A stretch of DNA of 64,000 nt from an uncultured Prevotellaceae bacterium (GCA_949295905.1 CASFNA010000002.1:62001-126000), one strand, 5' to 3'; positions 17,202 through 27,282 are shown, numbered from the stretch's first letter. Notes: generated by a model from the sequence alone, not told the origin. Program-made: numbers and translations.

Positions 17202-18743
17202 ATGCAAAAAATCATCATTCTCGATTTCGGTTCGCAGACCACACAGCTTATAGGCCGCCGTGTGCGCGAGCTTGACACGTTCTGCGAAATCCTGCCTTAC
17301 AACAAGTTTCCGCAGGACACGGATGGCGTTATCGGTGTAATCCTCAGCGGTTCGCCGTATTCCGTGCATGACCCCGAGGCGTTTAAGGCCGACTTGAGCC
17401 AGTTTGTAGGCAAGTTTCCCGTACTCGGAATATGCTACGGGGCGCAGTTCATAGCAGCACAAGGCGGCGGAAAGGTGGAAAAGACCAATACCCGTGAGTA
17501 CGGACGCGCGCATCTGATGTCGTTCGATGCGCAAAATCCGTTGTTCAAAGGCTTCAAAGAAAACTCGCAGGTATGGATGAGCCACGGCGATACTATCACG
17601 GCTATCCCGGCCGACTGCCACGCCATAGCGTCAACGGCCGACGTTCAGTTTGCCGCTTACGCCAGCACGGAGAAGCCCCTTTGGGCTGTGCAGTTCCACC
17701 CGGAAGTGTACCATACGGAGCAGGGTAAGCAGCTGTTGCAGAACTTCGTCGTTGACATCTGCGGCAGCCGCCAGGAGTGGAGCGCGGCCTCGTTCGTCGA
17801 GACTACGGTGAAAGAGCTGAAAGAGCAGCTTGGCGACGACCGCGTAATACTCGGCCTCTCGGGCGGGGTTGACTCTTCCGTGTGCGCAACGTTGCTCAAC
17901 CGCGCCATTGGCTCGAACCTTACGTGTATTTTCGTAGACCACGGAATGCTGCGCAAAAACGAGTTCCAGAAGGTTATGGACGCATACAAGGGCCTCGGGC
18001 TGAACGTAATCGGCGTTGACGCGAGCGACAAGTTCTTCAAGGACTTGGAGGGAGTTGCCGACCCGGAACAGAAGCGTAAAATCATAGGACGCGACTTCGT
18101 AGAGGTGTTTAACGCCGAGGCGAAGAAAATAACCGACGCCAAATGGCTGGCGCAGGGCACTATTTATCCCGACCGCATAGAGAGCCTTAGCATCACGGGC
18201 ATGGTAATCAAGAGCCACCACAATGTAGGCGGACTGCCTAAGGAGATGCACCTGCAACTGTGCGAGCCGCTGAAATGGCTGTTCAAGGACGAGGTGCGCC
18301 GCGTAGGCTATCAGCTCGGTATGCCCGAACGGCTTATCAAGCGCCACCCGTTCCCCGGTCCGGGGCTGGCCGTGCGCATACTTGGCGACATAACGCGCGA
18401 GAAAGTACGCATACTGCAAGACGCCGACGACATTTACATCGAGAACATGCACAACTACGTCTGCGAGGACGGCGAGTCGCTGTATGACAAGGTTTGGCAG
18501 GCCGGCACGGTGCTTCTCTCTACAATACGCAGCGTGGGAGTGATGGGCGACGAGCGTACTTACGAGCACCCCGTGGCTCTGCGCGCCGTGACAAGCACCG
18601 ATGCCATGACCGCCGACTGGGCTCATCTGCCTTACGACTTCATGGCGAAAGTGTCTAACGAAATAATAAACAAGGTGAAGGGTGTCAACCGCGTATGCTA
18701 TGACATCTCGTCAAAGCCGCCATCGACGATAGAGTGGGAGTGA
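17202..18743 (+). CDS. guaA: GMP synthase (glutamine-hydrolysing)
   Basis: 513 residues, full length. The class I glutamine amidotransferase domain has nucleophile Cys78 in GICYGAQF and His in [13 protein letters not shown]. The ATP-pyrophosphatase domain has [11 protein letters not shown]. The dimerisation domain ends [17 protein letters not shown], as in the family. It converts XMP to GMP. An 85-base gap separates it from the MurU-like gene, so co-transcription is possible. A hairpin follows. Confidence 0.98.
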   Translation: MQKIIILDFGSQTTQLIGRRVRELDTFCEILPYNKFPQDTDGVIGVILSGSPYSVHDPEAFKADLSQFVGKFPVLGICYGAQFIAAQGGGKVEKTNTREYGRAHLMSFDAQNPLFKGFKENSQVWMSHGDTITAIPADCHAIASTADVQFAAYASTEKPLWAVQFHPEVYHTEQGKQLLQNFVVDICGSRQEWSAASFVETTVKELKEQLGDDRVILGLSGGVDSSVCATLLNRAIGSNLTCIFVDHGMLRKNEFQKVMDAYKGLGLNVIGVDASDKFFKDLEGVADPEQKRKIIGRDFVEVFNAEAKKITDAKWLAQGTIYPDRIESLSITGMVIKSHHNVGGLPKEMHLQLCEPLKWLFKDEVRRVGYQLGMPERLIKRHPFPGPGLAVRILGDITREKVRILQDADDIYIENMHNYVCEDGESLYDKVWQAGTVLLSTIRSVGVMGDERTYEHPVALRAVTSTDAMTADWAHLPYDFMAKVSNEIINKVKGVNRVCYDISSKPPSTIEWE

Positions 18744-18783
18744 CGCTTCGGCTTCTCTCTGCATACATGTTTTTATCATGTCG

Positions 18784-18818
18784 TCCCGGCAATGTGCGTT
18801 TTTTGTACATTGCCGGGA
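18784..18818. terminator. Hairpin after guaA
   Basis: CCCGGCAATGT (18785-18795) pairs with ACATTGCCGGG (18807-18817). The loop holds a T run; no long T tail follows, so it is a terminator of moderate quality. Confidence 0.55.
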
Positions 18819-18951
18819 TGCTTGTTTATACTCCGTATGGTTATAGCTTCTGCGTTGTAAATAACGTTAAGGCGCTGTGTTATGTCGTTGAAAACAATGC
18901 AAAATATCCGTAAATGCCATTCCGCCTTTTTCCGTTCACGGCATAAAAGGT

Positions 18952-18959
18952 TAACTTTG
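18952..18959 (+). promoter_or_regulatory. Promoter -7 element for the gene at 18980
   Basis: TAACTTTG overlaps a possible GTG start at 18959, so translation should begin later, at the ATG at 18980. The leader would be only about 15 bases. Confidence 0.6.
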
Positions 18960-18979
18960 TGGCAATAATTCATGCCTTG

Positions 18980-19462
18980 ATGCACCGTTGCTTTTACATA
19001 TCGCTGCTGATGATTGTGGGCGTGGCCGCTGAGAGCCGCGCCCAGCTGTCCGCCGTAGTGTACGACATGGAGACGCGCCGGTGTGTCCCCGATGTCAAGG
19101 TGTACGTCAATCCGCGCGGCACCGTCGTGACCGACCGCTACGGGCGTTTCGTCATCACGGGCAAGTGTAACAGCATTACTTTGTCTCATGGCAGCTACGA
19201 GGCTTTGTCGCTTGCCAGGTCGTCAGTGCGCGACACCGTCTGGCTGCTGCCCAAGATGCGCCGCCTTGACGAGGTGGTGATTTACGGCAAGAAGCCTAAG
19301 CCCGGTTTCGACATAAGCGAGGCCACGCGCCGTGCCGCCGCGAGGGCTGGTGTCAAGGGAGGCTCGGGTGCAAATTTTGATTTCTTCTCCATCTTCAATC
19401 CCAAGGCGCGCAAGCACGCCAAGCGCCGCAAGAAAATCAAGGAGATTCTTGACAAGTATTAA
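18980..19462 (+). CDS. Secreted protein with carboxypeptidase-regulatory-like domain
   Basis: 160 residues from the ATG at 18980. The signal peptide (about residues 1-21, ending ESRAQ) is followed by one CarboxypepD_reg-like beta-sandwich (LSAVVYDMETRRCVPDVKVYVN, GTVVTDRYGRFVIT, ITLSHGSYE, VWLLPKMRRLDEVVI). This is the domain that starts SusC-type receptors, here without a plug or barrel. The C-terminus is very basic (KARKHAKRRKKIKEILDKY). It is probably periplasmic or outer-membrane-associated; function unknown. It stands alone with its own promoter. Confidence 0.7.
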   Translation: MHRCFYISLLMIVGVAAESRAQLSAVVYDMETRRCVPDVKVYVNPRGTVVTDRYGRFVITGKCNSITLSHGSYEALSLARSSVRDTVWLLPKMRRLDEVVIYGKKPKPGFDISEATRRAAARAGVKGGSGANFDFFSIFNPKARKHAKRRKKIKEILDKY

Positions 19463-19522
19463 GTTTTTTCCATGTTTTTACTGTAATTAATGTCGTTTTG
19501 ATTGTAAATACCTGTGCCTTGG

Positions 19523-19591
19523 CGGTTTAAGGCGTGATGCAAAATGCGATGTTAGTGACATTGAACGTATCACTAACGTTGCGCTTAACCG
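19523..19591. other. Nested inverted repeat (stem-loop)
   Basis: CGGTTTAAGGCG (19523-19534) faces CGCTTAACCG (19582-19591) with one mismatch, and inside it GTTAGTGA (19551-19558) faces TCACTAAC (19570-19577). It could form a two-tier stem in DNA or RNA. No T run follows, so it is not a typical terminator. Confidence 0.45.
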
Positions 19592-19668
19592 TCTGACAGT
19601 CAACGGTTTGCCCGCCGTATGGCGTTTTTGACAATACTCCCGTAAGATATTTGATGTATGAACGGCAT

Positions 19669-19756
19669 ACAAAACACGGCCTTTCGCTTTCCCGTTAGCC
19701 GTCTTTCATCTTCCGTTTTGCCGTGTTTTGTCTTCCTGTTTGCCATGTTTTGTTTG
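19669..19756. repeat. 22-bp-period palindromic array C (4 diverged units)
   Basis: Units start at 19669, 19691, 19713 and 19735 and share a GCC-x-x-(T)TTT block at the same phase (GGCCTTTC, GCCGTCTTTC, GCCGTGTTTTG, GCCATGTTTTG). It matches arrays D-G, but the left half of the core is eroded. Confidence 0.65.
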
Positions 19757-19897
19757 CCGTCCAACTTGTCTCATTACACCTTATTATATATTATGCAATG
19801 TCAAGGATGTATATGATTAAGCTGCATGTCCGCCATATTGGCAGATGTTAAATATCAAGCCGTTGTTTATTATTTGATGAAAAAATAAGGAAAAAAG

Positions 19898-19928
19898 TTT
19901 TGCGAACTATAATTTTTTGTTAACTTTG
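19898..19928 (+). promoter_or_regulatory. Promoter of the susC-susD operon
   Basis: TTTG (19898-19901), a 19-base spacer and TAACTTTG (19921-19928), an ideal Bacteroidetes promoter. Transcription would start near 19935, giving a leader of about 230 bases before susC. Confidence 0.8.
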
Positions 19929-19934
19929 TCGGCA

Positions 19935-20164
19935 AATAAATCAAATTATTAAAAACTAATATTAAAAACAAGCCATCGTCCCAACTTTCCATGTAGAGCC
20001 AGCTTTATGCGAAGTAGCTGATACTCAATGGTTTGTATAGGATGTAATGATGTAATCTGGTACCTGTGAGAATGATTGGTGCAGACATTATGCGCTCATG
20101 AAAACGTAGCCTAAAGAATTGTAACGATTATTAATATCTTTAATCAAATAAAATAGTAACATTT
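19935..20164 (+). promoter_or_regulatory. Long 5' leader of the susC-like gene
   Basis: About 230 bases of non-coding leader between the promoter and the ATG at 20165. From 19972 the composition is mixed (CCATCGTCCCAACTTTCC and so on), unlike the AT-rich flanks, so it may fold or bind a regulator. No known riboswitch recognised. In Bacteroides, leaders of such operons can be targets of antisense RNAs; that is only an analogy here. Confidence 0.4.
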
Positions 20165-23100
20165 ATGTCTGGTAATTTAAAAACTTTCCGACTGGCGCTT
20201 GTATCGCTGTTCGCAATGTTCGCGTTCGGCGTGTCGGCGCAGACAGTCAAAGGAACCGTCAAGGACTCCAACGGAGAACCGATTATCGGCGCGACGGTTC
20301 AGGAGCAGGGGACGAAGAACGTCGCGGTGACAGACCTCGACGGCAATTTCTCCATCAAGCTCTCTGGCGGCCAGCAGCTGCAGTTCTCTTACATAGGAAT
20401 GAAGACGCAGACCGTTGACGCCAATGGAAAAAGTGTTGTCAACGTTACGCTTGAGGACGAGGCAACGGCCTTGGATGATTTGGTGGTCATCGGTTACGGT
20501 ACGGTGAAGAAGCGCGACCTGACAGGTGCGGTAACATCTGTTAGTGCCGAGGACATAGGCCAGATACCTGTTTCTAACGTCAGCGAGGCGTTGACTGGTA
20601 AGATGGCCGGTGTGAACATCACCACTACGGAAGGCTCTCCTGACGCCGACATCAAAATCCGCGTCCGTGGAGGCGGTTCTCTCTCACAGGACAACTCGCC
20701 TCTTTACATTGTAGACGGCTTCCCTGTAGAGAGCATCAGCGACATCTCTCCCTCTGAAATCGAGAGCATCGACGTGCTCAAGGACGCTTCGTCTACCGCC
20801 ATCTACGGTGCCCGCGGTGCAAACGGTGTCATCATCGTTACCACAAAGAGCGGCGTTGAAGGCAAGGTGCAGGTTAACTTCAACGGTTCTCTCGGCTGGA
20901 AATCCATCACAAAGGAAATACCAGTCATGGACCCGTACAATTACGCTTACTACCAATATGAGCTTGCAACGGCCGGAACATCGTCAATAACATCTGATTA
21001 TGGCAACTATAACGACCTTGACATATGGCGTTCAGTTGAAGGAAGTGACTGGCAGGATGACATCTTCGGCCGCACAGGTACGCAGAAAATGTACAATGTC
21101 AATGTGAGTGGCGGCTCGAAGGAAGTTAAATTCAATCTCGGTTTCTCACACACAGACGAGGAAGCCATAATGTATGGTTCGGGATATGCGAAGAACAACG
21201 TCAACGCCAAGTTGAACGCAAAGCTGAACAAGTGGCTGACCCTCGACTTCACTGGCCGTTTGGCATTCACCAAGCTTGACGGACTTAGCGGCGGTGCAGA
21301 CACCAATGAAAGCAACGCGGCCAACTCAATTGTGGCTAACACCATATTGTACCGTCCGGTTGAGCCGCTGTCAAGTTCTGATGACGACTCGGAGAACAGC
21401 CTGTCAAACCAAAGGACACCTATGCAGCGTATTACCGGTACATACAAGTATCAGGAGCGTTTCCAGCAGAACTACAACATAGGCTTGAGCTGGAGACCGT
21501 TCAAGGGATGGACTTTCCGTACAGACTTCGGTTATACATGGAGGTACTACAATACCGACCAGGCTTGGAACGGCGATGCCACGATGAACTCGAAGCTCAA
21601 CGGACAGGGTAACCCGCAGGCCGTACTGACAAGGCTGTCAAGGAAGCAGTGGCGTAACTCTAACACTGTAACTTATGACAATGACAAGCTTTTCGGCGGA
21701 CGTGACCGCTTGAACGTGCTTATCGGACATGAGTGGAGCAGCTCGCAGGAAACGTCAAACGAGCAGACTTCCATATTGTTCCCTGAAACAATGACACCGT
21801 CGGAGGTTCTTGCCAACATGAGTGCAGGCGAGGCCATGCGTAATGTTTCAACAATAGGCGAGGAAGACAACCTTCTCTCTTTCTTCGGACGTATTAACTA
21901 TACGTTGGCTGACAAGTATCTTGCCACGTTCACCGTACGTGCGGACGGTTCGTCAAAGTTCGCCAAAGGCAACCGTTGGGGATGGTTCCCGTCCGCAGCT
22001 TTGGCATGGCGTATTTCTGAAGAGGATTTTATGAAAAAAACGCAAAGCTGGCTTTCTAACTTGAAGTTACGTCTCAGCTTCGGTATGGCCGGTAACAACC
22101 GTATACCAGCCGGCTCGGTACGCTCTGTGTTCACGCTGACGGAACCGGCTGACCATGGCCCCTACTTCAACGAGACTGGCGTGCCAATGCTTCGCCATGG
22201 CGACACGCTGTACAATCCCGACCTTAAGTGGGAGACCACCATCACACGTAACATCGGTATCGATTACGGCTTCTGGAACAACCGCATCAGCGGTACGTTG
22301 GACTTCTATTGGAATACAACGGACGACCTGCTCATGCGCAGCCTTATCCCGGCCACTACGGGTTATAGTTACCAGTACCAGAACTTCGGCAAGACTTCTA
22401 ACAAGGGTGTCGAGTTCGCTCTTAACGCAGTGCTTGTTGACAAGAAAAACTTTGGTTTGAATTTCAACTTTAACATTGCTTACAACCGCAATAAGATTGA
22501 GGAAGTGGCAATGGACAGCCCGTGGCAAATCAACGAGTTTGCAGGCTCTACATTCGCGAACTATGAAACGTTCCGCATAGAGGAAGGCGGACGCCTCGGC
22601 GAGATATGGGGCTATAAGGCTAACGGCTTCTTTACTGTTTACGACCCGGCCACAGGTACTGGCGACTTGGTTCTTAACGGCACACGTTGGGAACTTGCCC
22701 CCGGACATGCACCTGACAACAGTGCTACACTCACGGGCGGAAACCTCTACCCTGGTGGAAAGAAGTATGTCGTTGATGAGAACGGAGACCCAATAAAGCA
22801 GCGTCTCGGCAACACTGTGCCGTCAACGACAGGAGGTTTCGGTATTGATGGCCGTGTGGGAAATTTCGACTTCAATGTTTTCTTTAATTACTCTCTTGGC
22901 AACAAGATTGTCAACGGTACAAGAATGGCAAACTCGTTCTACACAGGAACAAGGCAACATCAGAACCTTATTGCCGAATTCAACGTTGACAACCGATATA
23001 CTTGGATTGACCCGGAGACAGGTCTTAACATCGGCCGCCCGTCGTCAGGTACTGTAACCGCATACGGCGGAGCAGACGCTATAATGGCACGTTTGAACGA

Positions 23101-23425
23101 AATAAACGCAAACGCACGCACTTACAACCCTGCGGCTGTGACCCAGCTTTATTTCAGCGATGACGCGATAGAGGATGCCTCGTTCTTGCGCCTGCAGAAC
23201 ATTACCGTAGGTTACACCCTGCCTAAAAAGTGGGTTAGGACTATATGGCTCGAAAACGTGCGTATATACTTCACGGGCTACAACCTCTTCTGTTTTACCG
23301 GCTATGACGGCTACGACCCCGAGGTGGATACCAGCAGCAAGAAGAACCCGATGACTCCGGGTGTTGACTACGCTGCTTATCCGAAGAGCCGCACGTTCGT
23401 TGGTGGAATTAACATTACATTCTAA
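20165..23425 (+). CDS. SusC/RagA-family TonB-dependent outer-membrane transporter
   Basis: 1,086 residues. The signal peptide (1-26, ending VSAQ) leads to a carboxypeptidase-regulatory domain (VKGTVKDSNGEPIIGATV), a TonB-box-like DDLVVIGYG and the SusC plug (TGAVTSVSAEDIGQIP, ALTGKMAGV, IRVRGGGSLSQDNSPLYIVDGFP, SIDVLKDASSTAIYGARGANGVIIVTTKSG). A 22-strand-type barrel ends FVGGINITF. It imports oligosaccharides together with the SusD lipoprotein that follows. There is no N-terminal STN domain, so control by an ECF sigma/anti-sigma pair is unlikely. No regulator or glycoside hydrolase adjoins, so the substrate cannot be stated. Confidence 0.97.
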   Translation: MSGNLKTFRLALVSLFAMFAFGVSAQTVKGTVKDSNGEPIIGATVQEQGTKNVAVTDLDGNFSIKLSGGQQLQFSYIGMKTQTVDANGKSVVNVTLEDEATALDDLVVIGYGTVKKRDLTGAVTSVSAEDIGQIPVSNVSEALTGKMAGVNITTTEGSPDADIKIRVRGGGSLSQDNSPLYIVDGFPVESISDISPSEIESIDVLKDASSTAIYGARGANGVIIVTTKSGVEGKVQVNFNGSLGWKSITKEIPVMDPYNYAYYQYELATAGTSSITSDYGNYNDLDIWRSVEGSDWQDDIFGRTGTQKMYNVNVSGGSKEVKFNLGFSHTDEEAIMYGSGYAKNNVNAKLNAKLNKWLTLDFTGRLAFTKLDGLSGGADTNESNAANSIVANTILYRPVEPLSSSDDDSENSLSNQRTPMQRITGTYKYQERFQQNYNIGLSWRPFKGWTFRTDFGYTWRYYNTDQAWNGDATMNSKLNGQGNPQAVLTRLSRKQWRNSNTVTYDNDKLFGGRDRLNVLIGHEWSSSQETSNEQTSILFPETMTPSEVLANMSAGEAMRNVSTIGEEDNLLSFFGRINYTLADKYLATFTVRADGSSKFAKGNRWGWFPSAALAWRISEEDFMKKTQSWLSNLKLRLSFGMAGNNRIPAGSVRSVFTLTEPADHGPYFNETGVPMLRHGDTLYNPDLKWETTITRNIGIDYGFWNNRISGTLDFYWNTTDDLLMRSLIPATTGYSYQYQNFGKTSNKGVEFALNAVLVDKKNFGLNFNFNIAYNRNKIEEVAMDSPWQINEFAGSTFANYETFRIEEGGRLGEIWGYKANGFFTVYDPATGTGDLVLNGTRWELAPGHAPDNSATLTGGNLYPGGKKYVVDENGDPIKQRLGNTVPSTTGGFGIDGRVGNFDFNVFFNYSLGNKIVNGTRMANSFYTGTRQHQNLIAEFNVDNRYTWIDPETGLNIGRPSSGTVTAYGGADAIMARLNEINANARTYNPAAVTQLYFSDDAIEDASFLRLQNITVGYTLPKKWVRTIWLENVRIYFTGYNLFCFTGYDGYDPEVDTSSKKNPMTPGVDYAAYPKSRTFVGGINITF

Positions 23426-23534
23426 AAAATGATGGAGTAGAGGAGTAAAAGGAGTAAAGCAATAAGTAGGTTTCCATGGAAACAAGTCTATTTACTCCTT
23501 ACTACTTCCCTCCTTATTACAAAAAATAAAAACA
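23426..23534. repeat. Simple-sequence inverted element between susC and susD
   Basis: GGAGTA words (GATGGAGTAGAGGAGTAAAAG) face TTTACTCCTTACTACTTCC. The arms could form an imperfect hairpin in the susC-susD mRNA, which may set the relative amounts of the two products. Confidence 0.5.
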
Positions 23535-25574
23535 ATGAAAAAGATATTTTCAATGTTGACGCTCGCAGCAGGAGTTTTAGCTACAACTTCTTGCTCTGAC
23601 TTTTTAGATCAGACTTCGCCGTCCGAGCAAACTCCAGAGACTATGTGGGAGTCGGCATTCTTCACAGAGGCACGTGTAAACCAGCTTTATGGCGGTATGA
23701 TTGACGGCGACCGCACATATAATCAGGATATCCCAATCAAATGGGGACTTAATACTGACGTTGAACTTTGCGACGGCCTTGGTGCCAACGCAACTAATCC
23801 GACTCACCCACGTGGTGTTGGCAACTATAGTGGAACGCCTGCTTATCAAAACTTCTCACGCTCATGGGACGACATGTATGCCATCATCGAGGATGCCAAC
23901 ACTAACATTGAGGGCATACGTGGCAGCAGTATGTTCAATAATGGCACTGCCAGTGAGAAGGCTATGATGCAGCGATACCTTGGGGAGTGCCTTGCCATAC
24001 GCGCAATGATTTATTTTGACATCATACGTTATTGGGGTGACGTGCCATTGAAGCTCGAATCGTCAAAGCCTGATTTGAGCAATGCGTATGTAGGCAAGAC
24101 AGACCGTGACGACATCATGGACACATTGATGGTAGACCTTGAAGAGGCCATTGAACTTTTGCCTTGGGCTGACGAGGTGTCGGGCTATACTACAGAGCGC
24201 ATTACCAAGGGGTATGTACACGCTTTGCTTGCTCAAATGGCCATGACACGTGCCGGATGGGTTATACGTGAGACGTCAAAGGCCGATAAAGGATATGAGA
24301 CAGCTATGGATTACAGTGATCCTAATTATCCTACGCAACGACCTGGAGCAAGCGAGCGCAAGGCTCTTTATGAGAAGGCGTTGAAGCATTGGAGTGCAAT
24401 TATAACCGATGGTACTCACAGACTCAATCCTTCGTTTAAGAATGAGTGGGAGCTTATCAATAAATTGCAACTCGACCAGACGTACCATGAGAACCTGTTT
24501 GAAATACCTTTCGGTCTTGGCGATAAGGGCGAGTTGGGCTATACGATAGGTGTGCGCATGAATTTCGGTGATGTCACAACTACGAATTATGGTTATGGTA
24601 ACTCGTCTGGTTCACAGAAAGTTACATCAGAACTGTTCTACTCATATAATCCCAATGACACGCGTCGTGACATAACTTGCTCATATATCGATATAAGGCC
24701 TAATGCAGAACGCGTGGGTGTAGAGACCATGTTGGGCAATGCTCCGTTCGGTCTGTATGTTGGCAAATGGGACGTAAGGATGATGAGCGACGCATGGCTC
24801 TCACAGAACATGAACGCTAACGGAAAACGCGGCTATGGCATTAACGTTGTGAAGATGCGTTATTCACAGGTGTTGCTGTATTACGCAGAATGCCTGAACG
24901 AACTGGCCGGACCTGACGGACATTACGAGGGCGATGCCGGTATTACGGCTCGCGAAGCCTTGATGCAGGTGCATACGCGTGCCTTTGAGAGTGCGGACGT
25001 TGCCGATGCACAGGCGTATGTCAACGCCATAGGCGGCAAGGACGACTTTTTCAATGCCTTGGTTCAGGAAAATGCGTGGGAACTGGCAGGTGAGAATGTA
25101 CGTAAGTGGGACCTCATCCGTTGGAACTTGCTTGTGCCGAAAATCATGGAGGCTAAGCAAAATTATCTGAAGCACCTTACTGACGGTACATATCAGAAGA
25201 CAGTTTACTTTAGATATACAGACGACACTAAGACCAAGATTGACCCGGCATCAGTGACCTGGTACACCAATGCGGACGAGGCAAAAGCTGCGTACGACGC
25301 CCTTTCTTCTGAAGAAAAGGCAATGTGGGGGTCAGTAAGCTCTTATGGTAACAGCGACCCGACAAAGACGGATGATACACAGATATATACCAATCTGCCA
25401 AACATTTCTTGTGGACTTGTTGGTAGTACGGTTGTATCTCCAGACTACGGCACAATCGTAGGTTCAGGCCCTGCTGAGCCGACTGTAATCAATCGTTACC
25501 TTATGCCGTTAGGCTCTACTACAATCTCTGCATCCAACGGAGTGTTGCACAACTCTTACGGTTATAGCGACTAA
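23535..25574 (+). CDS. SusD/RagB-family surface glycan-binding lipoprotein
   Basis: 679 residues. Lipoprotein signal with lipobox ATTSC (Cys20), followed by acidic SDFLDQ. Family motifs: TPETMWESAFFTEARVNQLYGG, a tetratricopeptide-like region with GECLAIRAMIYFDIIRYWGDVPL, YVHALLAQMAMTRAGW and the C-terminal ENAWELAGENVRKWDLIRWN. It forms the lid on the SusC barrel and captures glycan at the cell surface. It is longer than SusD itself (about 550), with an extra C-terminal segment after about residue 560. It is separated from susC by 109 bases with a possible hairpin. Confidence 0.95.
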   Translation: MKKIFSMLTLAAGVLATTSCSDFLDQTSPSEQTPETMWESAFFTEARVNQLYGGMIDGDRTYNQDIPIKWGLNTDVELCDGLGANATNPTHPRGVGNYSGTPAYQNFSRSWDDMYAIIEDANTNIEGIRGSSMFNNGTASEKAMMQRYLGECLAIRAMIYFDIIRYWGDVPLKLESSKPDLSNAYVGKTDRDDIMDTLMVDLEEAIELLPWADEVSGYTTERITKGYVHALLAQMAMTRAGWVIRETSKADKGYETAMDYSDPNYPTQRPGASERKALYEKALKHWSAIITDGTHRLNPSFKNEWELINKLQLDQTYHENLFEIPFGLGDKGELGYTIGVRMNFGDVTTTNYGYGNSSGSQKVTSELFYSYNPNDTRRDITCSYIDIRPNAERVGVETMLGNAPFGLYVGKWDVRMMSDAWLSQNMNANGKRGYGINVVKMRYSQVLLYYAECLNELAGPDGHYEGDAGITAREALMQVHTRAFESADVADAQAYVNAIGGKDDFFNALVQENAWELAGENVRKWDLIRWNLLVPKIMEAKQNYLKHLTDGTYQKTVYFRYTDDTKTKIDPASVTWYTNADEAKAAYDALSSEEKAMWGSVSSYGNSDPTKTDDTQIYTNLPNISCGLVGSTVVSPDYGTIVGSGPAEPTVINRYLMPLGSTTISASNGVLHNSYGYSD

Positions 25575-25600
25575 CATTAACGTTTAAAAGAAACATCGAA

Positions 25601-27262
25601 ATGAAAACTATAAGAAAAATATTCAGCTACACGATGGGGCTTGCCGTCGCACTTTGCGCTGCGGCGTGTGCCGACGAGAACGACTGGGACGTTGACAGTT
25701 CGTTCGACAGACTGTTCGGAGTAGCCAACGACGCCCTTGACGTTAACGAGGGCGACACATGGGCCGAAGTGGTGTTTGAAGGTTTCAGAGGTACGGAATA
25801 CTTCGTTATCGAGGTAAGCACCGACTCGCTGACTGACGAAATGGAGATGGGCGCGTCGCCCAACTCCATCGTCTACGGCGATGACCAGAGCATAACGGCT
25901 TCGCCCGACACAATACGTGGATTGCTCGGCGAGACCAAGTATTTCCTGCGTATAAAAGCCTGCTCGGCTACAACACCAGACTCGAAGTGGGTTTACTTTG
26001 ACAATGGCGACGGCGGAACATCATTCACCACGCTGGCGGAACAAATCTTCAACACTCCGACGGCTGCCGACATGGGCGACACTTACATGAACCTTACATG
26101 GTTGCCTGGTGTAGAAGTTACGCGTCTTACCGTAGAGACGCTTGAGGGAACAATGGTTCAGGACATAGATTTGACAAAGTTGCCTGATGCTGTTGCCAAC
26201 GGAGAATACAAGGTTGAAAATCTCGAGCAGCTTACTACCTACGTATTCAGCATATACAACGGCGAGAAGAAGCGTGGTCAATTGGAGCTGACAACAGCGG
26301 CATCTATGCCTGACGCCGACTATAAGAAAACCGTCCCGGCAACAGCCACTGTTCTTAGCCAAGACTTCATCGACCAAGTCAGCGAAGAAGCACTTGCACA
26401 GCCAGGCATTGACCCGACCAACTACAGCGTCACAATAGGCATACCGGCCGGAATGACACTTGATGTACACGGTACCGACGAAGACACAGGCGACGATACC
26501 AGCATAACAATTCCTAACGGAATGTCTGTAACATTCTTCGGTTTGTCTGGTGGCGAGGCTCCAACGCTGAATGCAACAAAGAGCATAGACATTGGCGGTA
26601 CTCACGCTTACATATGCTTTAACAATGTGAAGTTCACGGATGGTGGTTGCCAGTACCTTATCAATCAAAGTAAAGCGGCGACAGTGGCTGAACTTACATT
26701 TGAGGGATGCCGGTTGACTGATTTCGAACGTAGCTTCGTCCGCTTGCAAGGTGCAGATTACGCTAAGACGATACAGAACCTGAATGTAAACAACTGTGTG
26801 GTAACCAATGTGGCGCAAGGCTACTCCATGTTCTTGTGGAAAGACAACAATGGCGTAGTGAATAACCTTAATGTCACAAATTCTACATTTGATGTCTTTA
26901 CACGCTCATTTGCAGAAATTACGAGTAACAACACAGGTACGGCAATCAACATAAGTGACTGTACGTTCTACGGTGGTCCGGATAGCGGCAGATACGTTGT
27001 AGATGCAGATAGTTCGACTGGTGTAAGCGTAAGCATTACAAGATGTATTTTTGCTAATGCGGAAGGCAAGGGAATACGTAATGCCACTCCTGAAATTACC
27101 GAGGTTTATTTCACCAGCGATTTCGTGTTTAGTGGTAATTCGTTCGACCCGACTGTCCAACTTAGCGAGAGTTCGACGGATGTATTCGCTGACCCGGCCA
27201 ACCATGACTTTACAATCCAAGTAAGGAATGTTGAGGTAGGCGACCCGCGTTGGCTCAAGTAA
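25601..27262 (+). CDS. Surface lipoprotein with fibronectin-like domains and a beta-helix (DUF4957/DUF5123 type)
   Basis: 553 residues. Lipobox AAAC (Cys23) followed by very acidic ADENDWDVD, the kind of signal that sends Bacteroidetes lipoproteins to the outer surface. Two fibronectin-III-like modules (about 30-140 and 150-235) precede a right-handed beta-helix-like region (about 290-540) with repeated asparagine-rich turns (NLNVNNCVVTN, NLNVTNSTF, INISDCTF). This order is that of DUF4957/DUF5123 proteins found third in SusCD operons, often in pectin utilisation loci. Probably a surface glycan-binding protein; no lyase catalytic residues are assigned. It starts 26 bases after the susD stop and ends the operon before a strong terminator. 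Confidence 0.8.
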   Translation: MKTIRKIFSYTMGLAVALCAAACADENDWDVDSSFDRLFGVANDALDVNEGDTWAEVVFEGFRGTEYFVIEVSTDSLTDEMEMGASPNSIVYGDDQSITASPDTIRGLLGETKYFLRIKACSATTPDSKWVYFDNGDGGTSFTTLAEQIFNTPTAADMGDTYMNLTWLPGVEVTRLTVETLEGTMVQDIDLTKLPDAVANGEYKVENLEQLTTYVFSIYNGEKKRGQLELTTAASMPDADYKKTVPATATVLSQDFIDQVSEEALAQPGIDPTNYSVTIGIPAGMTLDVHGTDEDTGDDTSITIPNGMSVTFFGLSGGEAPTLNATKSIDIGGTHAYICFNNVKFTDGGCQYLINQSKAATVAELTFEGCRLTDFERSFVRLQGADYAKTIQNLNVNNCVVTNVAQGYSMFLWKDNNGVVNNLNVTNSTFDVFTRSFAEITSNNTGTAINISDCTFYGGPDSGRYVVDADSSTGVSVSITRCIFANAEGKGIRNATPEITEVYFTSDFVFSGNSFDPTVQLSESSTDVFADPANHDFTIQVRNVEVGDPRWLK

Positions 27263-27282
27263 ACAATGCCAATGTTATAAAG

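Larger units (their letters stand above)
19463..19896. other. Intergenic region with stem-loop and array C
   Basis: No gene found. It contains the nested stem-loop at 19523-19591 and the 22-bp array at 19669-19756; the rest is AT-rich without recognised signals. Confidence 0.5.

Noticed and set aside
17631-18626. Antisense open frame of 331 codons over guaA
   Set aside because: Shadow of a conserved housekeeping gene.
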